Notes under the pieces: model-generated
What the model was told of the DNA's origin: nothing
What the model saw: only the letters and a program-made list of their open reading frames with translations
Databases searched by the model: none
Shown here: one piece after another, positions 18,778-24,578 of the stretch
Numbering within the stretch: position 1 is the stretch's first letter
Layout of the letters: each line of letters begins with the position of its first letter
Source of the DNA: Candidatus Roizmanbacteria bacterium CG_4_9_14_0_8_um_filter_34_12
GTDB taxonomy: Bacteria; Patescibacteriota; Microgenomatia; UBA1406; GWC2-37-13
DNA length: 24,578 bases
Assembly: GCA_002789465.1 (NCBI GenBank)
Contig: PFTH01000180.1
Location: 1 to 24,578 of the forward strand
Reading direction: 5' to 3'
Made by a program: the position numbers and the translations under genes

Positions 18778-19305
18778 ATGCAAAACCAAGGTTACAAGGG
18801 ATTAGCGTTTTATAAACAATCCGAGATTATCCATGATTTTACGGTAGAATTCGTCAAGCTTTATATCAATCACTATTCTCGCACAAAAGACCAGATGGAG
18901 CAATCTGCCCGTTCTGGTAAACAGAATATTGCTGAAGGTTATATCCAAAAAAGCATAGAAAGTAAACTAAAATTAGTTGGAGTGGCGCGTGGATCACTAG
19001 AAGAACTTTTAAACGATTATCAGGATTATTTACGTCAACATAATCTTAAAATTTGGTTAAAGGATTCACTGGAGGCTAAGAAAGTTAGAGCTTTAGTTTA
19101 TAATCCCAATAATTGTTATAACAATTATAAAGATTATATAAAGCCAGCTGAATCAGCTGCAAATGTTATGATCTGCTTAATCAATCAAACCAATCAACTT
19201 CTTGATCAAAAACTACGATGGTTGGAAGAGCGGTTTGTAAAAGAGGGGGGATTTCGCGAAGATCTGTTAAAAAAGCGTTTAGCTTTTCGTAATAGATCAG
19301 TGTAA
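18778..19305 (+). CDS. Four-helix-bundle protein (S23/IVP-like)
   Basis: This 175-aa all-helical protein carries DQMEQSARSGKQNIAEGY (about 37-55), the signature of the four-helix-bundle family related to the 23S rRNA intervening-sequence protein. Its molecular role is not established. An N-terminal helix (YKQSEIIHDFTVEFVKLYI) and a C-terminal basic helix follow the usual order. A 9-bp tract inside the gene (19114-19140) encodes CYNNYKDYI; because its unit is three codons, copy-number change would not shift the frame. It is divergent from tmk across the 9-bp tract. Confidence 0.85.
   Translation: MQNQGYKGLAFYKQSEIIHDFTVEFVKLYINHYSRTKDQMEQSARSGKQNIAEGYIQKSIESKLKLVGVARGSLEELLNDYQDYLRQHNLKIWLKDSLEAKKVRALVYNPNNCYNNYKDYIKPAESAANVMICLINQTNQLLDQKLRWLEERFVKEGGFREDLLKKRLAFRNRSV
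19114..19140 (+). repeat. 9-bp tandem tract inside the four-helix-bundle gene
   Basis: Units TGTTATAAC, AATTATAAA and GATTATATA, read in frame in a loop between helices. Confidence 0.85.
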
Positions 19306-19306
19306 T

Positions 19307-19347
19307 TGTTATAACCGTTATAATAATTATAACTGTTATAATAATTA
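19307..19347. repeat. 9-bp tandem tract after the four-helix-bundle gene
   Basis: Units TGTTATAAC, CGTTATAAT, AATTATAAC and TGTTATAAT begin two bases after the stop codon. Three 9-bp tracts therefore surround or enter this one gene. Confidence 0.9.
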
Positions 19348-19413
19348 GTTGATTCTTTTGCTCTCGTAGCTTAACCCCAGAAGAACTCTAATCTTGGTCT
19401 GGAGGCTTACAGC

Positions 19414-19447
19414 CTTGCACTCCCGAGAAGCGAGTCTTCGGGGCAAG
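19414..19447. repeat. Hairpin upstream of tRNA-Arg
   Basis: CTTGC/GCAAG and CCCGA/TCGGG pair around AGAAGCGAGTCT. It shares the CTTCGGG and GCAAG pieces with the hairpin at 4069-4105 and may be a diverged copy. No T-tract. Confidence 0.5.
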
Positions 19448-19458
19448 TTGGATAAAGA

Positions 19459-19530
19459 GCTCCCATAGTTCAACGGATAGAACGAGCCCGTCCTAAGGGC
19501 CAAATGGTGGTTCAATTCCGCCTGGGAGCA
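19459..19530 (+). tRNA. tRNA-Arg (anticodon CCU)
   Basis: Acceptor GCTCCCA pairs with TGGGAGC, discriminator A. The anticodon stem-loop is GCCCGTCCTAAGGGC with CCT, and the T arm GGTGGTTCAATTCCGCC. No CCA is encoded. Confidence 0.94.
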
Positions 19531-19679
19531 CAAAATTTTTTAAATATAAAATTCTGAATCTCAAATTCTCTGATTGGTTTTTCAAGAAGTCTTTAAGTCT
19601 TAAATATGGTTCGGGGGTAATATTCCAAAATTCTGCCTTTAATATACAGGATAGTGGTGTAATAACTACAATAATCGAA

Positions 19680-19708
19680 TTGTGGCTATATTACATATCA
19701 GTTATAAT
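19680..19708 (+). promoter_or_regulatory. Leaderless sortase promoter
   Basis: TTGTGG (19680-19685), exactly 17 nt, TATAAT (19703-19708), then 6 nt and the ATG at 19715. No room for a ribosome binding site. Confidence 0.75.
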
Positions 19709-19714
19709 TGATTC

Positions 19715-20431
19715 ATGAATTTTACAAAGACAAATAAATCAAAAGAGTATTTTCGAATATTAATACTCCGAATCATCGGTAATTTTCTGATCCTTTCTTC
19801 CTTATTTATGATTGGGAAAACTTTTTATCAACCGGCAAAAGAGGAAGTCCGATATTTTGTGAATCAATATTTCAATAAAAAATATGTGGTCAAAACAGAT
19901 AAGATGACATTTAAAATAGATCAAAACAACAACCAACCAAAAGGCGGATTGGCAAAACTGTTAAACGTAAAACCATTTGAAGTGTTAACGCCGGAATATC
20001 CGGAATTTAGCATTGTGGTGCCAAAAATCGGCGCGAATGCTAAGATTTTACCAAATATAGATCCAACTGATGACAAAATTTATTTAGAAGCCTTAAAACA
20101 TGGCGTAGCTCATGCACAAGGAACAGTTTTTCCAGGTGAAGGTGGACATATATTTTTATTTGCACATTCCACTGATTATATTTGGAATGTTAGTTATTAC
20201 AATGCGGTTTTTTATTTGCTATATAAACTGGAAAAAGAAGACGAGGTAAACATTTTTTATAAAGGTCAACGCTATGTTTATCGGGTGACTGATAAAACCG
20301 TGGTTGATCCGTCACAAGTTGAGTATTTAACCCGAAAAAGTAATCGTGAATTTCTCACTCTTCAAACCTGTTGGCCTCCAGGAACCACTCTTAAAAGGCT
20401 GCTGATATTTGCGGTGAGAAAGAGTGAATAG
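19715..20431 (+). CDS. Sortase family transpeptidase
   Basis: This 238-aa membrane-anchored cysteine transpeptidase has a basic N-terminus and a hydrophobic segment (about 15-38, ILILRIIGNFLILSSLFMIG) as signal anchor. The sortase barrel follows: IVVPKIGANAKI, IFLFAHSTD with catalytic His about 151, and FLTLQTCWPPGTTLKRLLI with catalytic Cys about 219 and Arg about 228. All three active-site residues are present. It would attach surface proteins or polymerise pilin-like subunits outside the membrane. No LPxTG-like substrate is seen in this window. The expression signal is a strong leaderless promoter. Confidence 0.93.
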   Translation: MNFTKTNKSKEYFRILILRIIGNFLILSSLFMIGKTFYQPAKEEVRYFVNQYFNKKYVVKTDKMTFKIDQNNNQPKGGLAKLLNVKPFEVLTPEYPEFSIVVPKIGANAKILPNIDPTDDKIYLEALKHGVAHAQGTVFPGEGGHIFLFAHSTDYIWNVSYYNAVFYLLYKLEKEDEVNIFYKGQRYVYRVTDKTVVDPSQVEYLTRKSNREFLTLQTCWPPGTTLKRLLIFAVRKSE

Positions 20432-20448
20432 AACTACTAAAACACGTC

Positions 20449-20553
20449 GTCATTCTGGTAAGCGAGCAAAGCTGAGTTTGACTCGGCGTAGCGAGCGCAT
20501 CCAGAATCATCGTTAGGTAGATTCTGGACAATCAGAAGTGGTGCCAGAATGAC
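20449..20553. repeat. 105-bp palindromic element with GTCATTCTGG ends
   Basis: Terminal inverted repeats GTCATTCTGG and CCAGAATGAC flank an inner GCTGAGT/ACTCGGC hairpin and GCGAGC repeats. It occupies most of the gap between the convergent sortase and PEGA genes. It shares only the GTCATT...AATGAC ends with families A and B. Confidence 0.85.
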
Positions 20554-20557
20554 ATAT

Positions 20558-20593
20558 CTTAACAATTTAGCAATATAACAATTTAACAATTTT
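20558..20593. repeat. 8-bp tandem tract after PEGA gene
   Basis: Units TAACAATT, TAGCAATA, TAACAATT and TAACAATT. This is the only clear 8-bp period found here and directly follows the 105-bp element. Confidence 0.75.
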
Positions 20594-20598
20594 TCTCT

Positions 20599-21786
20599 CT
20601 ATCTAATCCCCACCGCATACAAATCCGGAAGTTTATTATTTTTTGGATTAAGATTAACAAGAATAATTAGCTTTCCCTCGCTTGTAACCGAGAAAAAATC
20701 GGCTTCAAAGGGCCCTGAATATACAATTTGTCGATTGGTATTATCATATTCGGAAACAACAATTTCTTTATCGTTTTTCAAAACTATATGGCGTGAATCA
20801 AAAAACCATGAGATAGAATTTAGAATTTTGAATTCAGAATTTGGAATAGTTGTTTTGTAGTTTTTGTCCTCCTTTTTATCATAAATATAAACATTTCCTT
20901 TTACTAATGAACGATTTTCCAGCGTTTGATTTGTCCCAATTAAAGTTGTTTTTATTAAGGTAGGAAGTGTAAGGTTTTGCTCAGCTTGATAGATAAATTT
21001 AAGCTTGTCAGGAGAAAAAGTAATTAAACTAAATGAAGAAGTGGCAGTGTAACCAAGATTATCCGGAAAGGTTTCCAAGATTTTTTGAATTTCTTTGGTT
21101 TTTTCATCCTGCCAAGCACTTGATAATGCTTCTTTAGATATAGTCACATCAAACAATTGGGTATTATCATCTTCGAGTGATAGTAGATAAGCGACAGATT
21201 GAAAATCAAACAAACCTTGTTTTAGGTCAGGAGAAAAGTTTACAGTCACAGTATTAAAATCAATATCTTCCGGTAACATTTTTTTAGCAAGAATAAGTTT
21301 TAGCGGTGGAAGAAAAGAAAAAGGTTTTTTATTTGCTTCAAAAATGTAGATTCCGTCACGAAGTGTGTCATTGTTTTGTGAGAAAAGCAGGACGCGATCG
21401 CTTTGTTCTATTGGAATGGCTTTGGTAATACCAATATTGGTCAATGGAGTTAAGGATGCGTTAATTGGAAAAAGCACTGCTTCAATAGTTTCAACTAATT
21501 CACCTTTGAGAATAATGGTTTTATTCCAACTCGTATAACCTTCTTTTTTAACGCTAATATTATATTTTCCATAGGGTAAAGTGATATTAGTATCAGTGAC
21601 ACTTTCAAGCTTTCCATTGATATAAATTTTTGCTGCTTTTGGCCAGGATGTGATGGAAAATATTCCTGTGGCAGTAACAGTTTTTTTTTGTGGATTAAAA
21701 CGATATCCTCGAGCATAGACGATAATTATTGCAAGGATGGTTAAAAAAACTGAGAATAATCCAATTCGTTTTAATAACTTAATCAT
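20599..21786 (-). CDS. PEGA-domain membrane-anchored protein
   Basis: This 395-aa protein has an N-terminal membrane helix (about 8-26, GLFSVFLTILAIIIVYARG) and then a PEGA domain (about 45-112). SWPKAAKIYINGKLESVTDT, LPYGKYNISVKKEGYTSW and a following strand give the repeated beta pattern. The rest (about 115-395) looks like a beta-propeller-type repeat region, with phrases such as FSPDLKQGLFDF, FSPDKLKFIYQ and WFFDSRHIVLK that resemble WD40-like/TolB blades. The exact role is unknown; an envelope or extracellular function is likely. A 7-bp tract encodes IPNSEFKILNSIS between two blades. It is convergent with sortase and divergent from mreB. Confidence 0.85.
   Translation of the reverse strand: MIKLLKRIGLFSVFLTILAIIIVYARGYRFNPQKKTVTATGIFSITSWPKAAKIYINGKLESVTDTNITLPYGKYNISVKKEGYTSWNKTIILKGELVETIEAVLFPINASLTPLTNIGITKAIPIEQSDRVLLFSQNNDTLRDGIYIFEANKKPFSFLPPLKLILAKKMLPEDIDFNTVTVNFSPDLKQGLFDFQSVAYLLSLEDDNTQLFDVTISKEALSSAWQDEKTKEIQKILETFPDNLGYTATSSFSLITFSPDKLKFIYQAEQNLTLPTLIKTTLIGTNQTLENRSLVKGNVYIYDKKEDKNYKTTIPNSEFKILNSISWFFDSRHIVLKNDKEIVVSEYDNTNRQIVYSGPFEADFFSVTSEGKLIILVNLNPKNNKLPDLYAVGIR
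20814..20848. repeat. 7-bp tandem tract in the PEGA gene
   Basis: Units TAGAATT, TAGAATT, TTGAATT, CAGAATT and TGGAATA, the AGAATT type also seen in leuS and after mreB. It is read on the minus strand as IPNSEFKILNSI. Confidence 0.9.
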
Positions 21787-21930
21787 TTTGTAGAAAATTA
21801 CTGATATATTTTAATCGGTTTATATAGATGTTTGTATTATTAATTTAATTGTTATTATTTTTCTTGTCGAATAATATTATACAATATTAATAGTTATTTG
21901 TAAGAAATTATTGATTATCAAATAAATATA

Positions 21931-22060
21931 TCATCGTGATCCCGCCGACTGAGGCGGGAGAAGCGATCCCGTTACCAACAGGATGTTCTTTATCAGCGGG
22001 ATTGTCCCTCGAACTAAGCTCGGGATTATAATTTCCCTTGCTAAACGGAGTTGTAATGAT
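21931..22060. repeat. Palindromic element, family A, long form, upstream of mreB
   Basis: The 303-bp gap between PEGA and mreB is AT-rich except for this element. It starts TCATCGTGATCCCGCC and ends GTTGTAATGAT, with a middle GTTACCAACAGGA..GCGGGATTG matching 14961-15094 and a CCCTCG..CTCGGG hairpin matching 3692-3754. The rest of the gap shows no ORF. A weak -10 (TATTAA, 22078-22083) is 6 nt before the mreB ATG. Confidence 0.85.
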
Positions 22061-22089
22061 ATTGTCTGGTATAGATTTATTAAACAATT

Positions 22090-23103
22090 ATGTTTTTCAG
22101 TAAAAAAGTCGGGATAGATTTAGGAACAGCCAATACCTTGGTTTATGTAGCTCATGAAGGCATTGTTTTAAATGAGCCAACCGTAGTTGCCTATTCACTT
22201 GAGGATAAAAGGGTTTTAGCAGTTGGTAATGATGCAAAAGAAATGTTAGGGAGAACTCCAGGATCAATTGTTGTATCACGTCCGATGAAAGAAGGAGTGA
22301 TTGCGGATTATACAACTACTGCCGCTATGATTACCTACTTTTTGAAGAAATCTTTAAAAGGTAAAGTATATTGGCCGATTTTGATGATTTCAATTCCAGG
22401 TGGAGCATCTCAAGTGGAAAAACGTGCGGTGGTGGCTGCTTGTCGTCAAGCTGGGGCGTCTGAAGTTTACTTAATCGAAGAGCCTCTGGCTGCGGCCATT
22501 GGTGCAAAAATCCCCATTTCTCAACCCTCCGGACATATAATTATTAACTTGGGCGGTGGGACAGCAGAAGTTGCGATTATCTCTCTGGGTCAGTTGGTAG
22601 TATATAAAACAATCCGAGTGGCAGGAACAAAGTTGGACGAGGTGATTATTACGCAAATGCGAAAAAAACATAGTTTAATTGTTGGAGAGCGTACAGCTGA
22701 AGATATTAAAATGACAATAGGGAATGCTTTTGTTAAGGATCAACCAAAAGATTATGTAGAAAAAACGATGGAAGTGAAAGGTCGTGATTTTCAAACCGGT
22801 TTGCCACGGATTTTTCAAATTGGTGAGAATTCAATCAATGAAGCGCTGGAACGACCGCTCAAGCAAATCATGGATGGAATTAAAGAAGTGTTGTCACAAG
22901 CGCCTCCGGAACTGGCCGCAGACATTGTTGAAAAAGGGATTGTGCTTACTGGAGGAACTGCACAGCTTCATAATATCGATAAGTATGTAACTTACTACAC
23001 CGGTGTTGCTTCTTTTGTGGTGGAGGAGCCGTTGTTTTGTGTGATTCGTGGTGTGGGAATGGCGGTGGAAAATTTGGATAGTTATAAGGAAGCAATCAGA
23101 TAG
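22090..23103 (+). CDS. mreB: Rod-shape-determining actin homologue MreB
   Basis: This 337-aa bacterial actin forms membrane-bound filaments that guide cell-wall synthesis. VGIDLGTANTLVYV (about 7-20) is phosphate-1, PILMISIPGGASQVEKRAV the middle motif, EEPLAAAIGAKIP the connect region, IIINLGGGTAEVAIISLG phosphate-2, and VLTGGTAQLHNID the adenosine motif. The N-terminal MFFSKK fits a membrane-binding amphipathic start. All motifs are intact and no repeat insertion is present in this gene. Its stop TAG is the first three bases of a 7-bp tract. It implies a rod-shaped or wall-remodelling cell. Confidence 0.97.
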   Translation: MFFSKKVGIDLGTANTLVYVAHEGIVLNEPTVVAYSLEDKRVLAVGNDAKEMLGRTPGSIVVSRPMKEGVIADYTTTAAMITYFLKKSLKGKVYWPILMISIPGGASQVEKRAVVAACRQAGASEVYLIEEPLAAAIGAKIPISQPSGHIIINLGGGTAEVAIISLGQLVVYKTIRVAGTKLDEVIITQMRKKHSLIVGERTAEDIKMTIGNAFVKDQPKDYVEKTMEVKGRDFQTGLPRIFQIGENSINEALERPLKQIMDGIKEVLSQAPPELAADIVEKGIVLTGGTAQLHNIDKYVTYYTGVASFVVEEPLFCVIRGVGMAVENLDSYKEAIR

Positions 23104-23149
23104 AATCTAGAATGTAGAATTTTGAATTCAGAATAATGAATAAAGAATT
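23101..23149. repeat. 7-bp tandem tract at the mreB stop
   Basis: Seven degenerate TAGAATT-like units (TAGAATC, TAGAATG, TAGAATT, TTGAATT, CAGAATA, ATGAATA, AAGAATT). The first unit supplies the mreB stop codon. The 285-bp gap to the next gene otherwise holds only AT-rich sequence and the 9-bp tract at 23340. Confidence 0.88.
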
Positions 23150-23339
23150 AACTTATAGTACTATTTATTATTAAGGATAAAAATTAGATTAATAAACGAT
23201 TTAAGAAAATGAAGATCAATGGAATAGTATATAATATAATTTATTATGCAATTATTAAAACGACCTAACTAATTTATAATAAATTGACTTAACAACTTAG
23301 AAGTCAAATAAAAAATTTGAACAAAAACAGAAAAAATTA

Positions 23340-23377
23340 TAATATTTATAAAAATTATAATGCTTATAATAATTATT
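23340..23377. repeat. 9-bp tandem tract before the glycosyltransferase
   Basis: Units ATATTTATA, AAAATTATA, ATGCTTATA and ATAATTATT, ending 12 bp before the ATG. They contain a TATAAT 18 nt before the start codon, a possible -10. Confidence 0.8.
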
Positions 23378-23388
23378 AATTCTTAATT

Positions 23389-24126
23389 ATGAAAACCTTG
23401 CTTGGAGTTACGATCGACAATGACTTAAAACAAAAAGTCCTAGAGAAAATTTTTAAATACTGGGATAACCCAAAGGGATTCTTTCATGTTGTATCTTTGA
23501 ATCCGGAAAATATCGTAATTGCCCAAAACGATTTGACGTATAAAACGATTCTAAATGATAGTAAAATTAGACTGAATGATGGGATTGGGATTGTTATAGC
23601 AAGTAGATGGTTGGGGATTGACATGATTGATAGGCTCACGGGAGTCGATTTGATGAAAGAGTTGGTGGAAATGGCAGGAAAAAGGCGCTTCCACGTACTG
23701 TTAATTGGAGGTGGAGCAAAATTAGCAGAGTCACTTGCAAAGTGCTATCAGCAAAAATATTCTAAATCGAAATTTGTTGGTATCGAAGGGACAAAAAACA
23801 TATTGAGTATGCATGAAAAAGAGAATGAAAAAATATTCTCTATAGTCGCTGATTTAAAGCCTAATTTAATTCTAGTAGCTTTTGGTTCACCGTTTCAAGA
23901 AAAATGGTTATGGCAAAATCGAGATAAGTTTAGGGGTTGTGTTTGTATGGGGGTTGGACAAGGATTTGATGTCGAAGGGAGTCGTGTGAAACGTGCACCA
24001 ATGTGGATTCAGAAAATTGGAATGGAATGGTTGTATCGTTTGCTCACGCAACCGTGGAGATGGAGAAGGCAACTACGGCTAGTAAAGTTTATCTATCTGG
24101 TGATGAAACAGAAGATATTTGGATAA
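23389..24126 (+). CDS. WecG/TagA/CpsF family glycosyltransferase
   Basis: This 245-aa GT26-type transferase adds an N-acetylmannosamine-type sugar to a lipid-linked acceptor in teichoic acid, exopolysaccharide or common-antigen synthesis. Family motifs in order: VVSLNPENIVIAQND, RLNDGIGIVIASRWLG with the likely catalytic Asp, RLTGVDLMKELVEMA, VLLIGGG, LVAFGSPFQEKWLWQ, GVGQGFDVEGSRVKRAPMW and GMEWLYRLLTQPWRWRRQ. The basic C-terminal tail with aromatic residues suggests membrane association. The exact sugar and acceptor are unknown. It is near mreB and sortase, which fits envelope work. Confidence 0.93.
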   Translation: MKTLLGVTIDNDLKQKVLEKIFKYWDNPKGFFHVVSLNPENIVIAQNDLTYKTILNDSKIRLNDGIGIVIASRWLGIDMIDRLTGVDLMKELVEMAGKRRFHVLLIGGGAKLAESLAKCYQQKYSKSKFVGIEGTKNILSMHEKENEKIFSIVADLKPNLILVAFGSPFQEKWLWQNRDKFRGCVCMGVGQGFDVEGSRVKRAPMWIQKIGMEWLYRLLTQPWRWRRQLRLVKFIYLVMKQKIFG

Positions 24127-24191
24127 ATCAGAAGACGGAAGACGGAAAAAAAGATAAGATAAACCGTAATGAAACTAAATATTTATATTTA

Positions 24192-24530
24192 TTATTTTAC
24201 TTTAAATTCCCATGATCCAGCTAAACCGGAATGATTAAAATTGTGGGTATGAAATAAGTTTGGGAGGTCAGGAATAGGATCTCCAACCGATAGAAAATCT
24301 TCTATATTACCATGTTCTTTTTTAGAGTAAAGTTCAACATGACCCACTGCACCTTTAACATATGGTCCCGTCGTCAATGAAATACAATTATGATCGTGGT
24401 ATTCTAAACTATTTGTAGTATATCCGCATGCGAAAGGATTAATTGCCATTGCTTGCCATTTCAACCAATTAACCACATAAGTAAGAGTTTCTTTAGCTGT
24501 TGTTACCCTATGAGTTTCTTTATTAATCAT
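24192..24530 (-). CDS. Hypothetical His-rich protein (112 aa) with AAG-spacer promoter
   Basis: I do not recognise this family. From ATG 24530 the product begins MINKETHRVTTAKETLTYVV and includes a helical N-terminal third, then a His-rich beta-like part: EYHDHNC, VGHVELY, LFHTHNFNHSGLAGSW. The spaced histidines (HDH, HTHNFNH) could bind a metal ion; a cupin-like or other small barrel is conceivable but unproven. The frame is open upstream to 24563, but those codons (TRRRR) are the AAG promoter repeat, so I reject that start. A leaderless promoter of the same design as the two 72-aa genes precedes it. Confidence 0.65.
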   Translation of the reverse strand: MINKETHRVTTAKETLTYVVNWLKWQAMAINPFACGYTTNSLEYHDHNCISLTTGPYVKGAVGHVELYSKKEHGNIEDFLSVGDPIPDLPNLFHTHNFNHSGLAGSWEFKVK

Positions 24531-24537
24531 AGTTTGA

Positions 24538-24563
24538 ATTATACTTCTTCTTCTTCTTGTCAA
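24538..24563 (-). promoter_or_regulatory. Leaderless promoter with (AAG)5 spacer
   Basis: On the minus strand: a perfect TTGACA (24563-24558), 14 nt of AAG repeats, a perfect TATAAT (24543-24538), then 7 nt to the ATG at 24530. This is the third promoter of this design. Confidence 0.75.
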
Positions 24564-24578
24564 ACTGGGCTGAAAATG

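Noticed and set aside
18688..18789. N-terminal extension of tmk rich in Tyr and Asn
   Set aside because: Translation of the 9-bp repeat; the P-loop strand of TMK should begin at the protein start, as it does from 18687.
19358..19450. A second tRNA upstream of tRNA-Arg
   Set aside because: The hairpin has no T-loop GGTTC or acceptor pairing; it is a palindromic repeat.

Overview
This is an AT-rich bacterial chromosome segment (roughly one third G+C) with about two dozen protein genes on both strands and three tRNA genes. It contains no rRNA, CRISPR array, transposase or phage gene. The gene content fits a Patescibacteria (Candidate Phyla Radiation) genome, probably Microgenomates-like. Archaeal-type enzymes (TyrRS, NadM, a PPAT/GTP-dependent dephospho-CoA kinase fusion, a UPF0200-like kinase) sit beside bacterial MreB, LeuRS, sortase, prepilin peptidase and a WecG/TagA glycosyltransferase. 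The lineage is an inference; there is no marker phylogeny here.

Layout. 1-2454: a dispersed palindromic repeat, a 31-residue membrane peptide ORF, a HisC-like aminotransferase and archaeal-type tyrS. 2477-4060 (minus): nadE, a 54-residue ORF joined to it by TAATG, and a hypothetical gene. 4254-8646 (plus): nadM, the CoA fusion enzyme and leuS, so NAD and CoA cofactor synthesis are clustered. 8671-10607: an AbiEi/AbiEii (type IV) toxin-antitoxin pair lying between two direct copies of a 72-residue gene and its unusual promoter. 10757-13191: dus, an intact Nudix gene, a nonsense-interrupted Nudix gene, tRNA-Lys and tRNA-Gln. 13263-16050: M16 peptidase, prepilin peptidase and a hypothetical gene. 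16087-18687: a UPF0200-like kinase converging on two nucleoside diphosphate kinases and a thymidylate kinase, a nucleotide-kinase neighbourhood. 18778-24530: four-helix-bundle protein, tRNA-Arg, sortase, PEGA-domain protein, mreB, glycosyltransferase and a His-rich hypothetical gene, mostly envelope-related.

The striking part is non-genic sequence that has spread through the genes. First, palindromic elements of about 28-135 bp, several with TGTCATT.../...AATGACA ends, occur between genes and also in frame inside nadE, the CoA fusion enzyme, leuS, dus, the prepilin peptidase and the kinase; this resembles Rickettsia palindromic elements. Second, degenerate tandem tracts with a 7-bp period (15 located, seven of them inside leuS) and a 9-bp period (six located) recur in loops of housekeeping proteins and between genes. 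The 9-bp unit carries TATAAT and appears to supply the -10 box for tmk.

Expression signals are also unusual. I see no Shine-Dalgarno sequence before any start codon. Several genes have a -10 hexamer 6 nt before ATG (sortase, tmk, both 72-residue genes, the gene at the right end), which predicts leaderless mRNAs. Three of these promoters have a pure AAG tract filling the spacer between -35 and -10, with five or six units giving 14 or 17 nt, so repeat number would set promoter geometry. This repeat-tuned leaderless promoter class is my best candidate for something undescribed.
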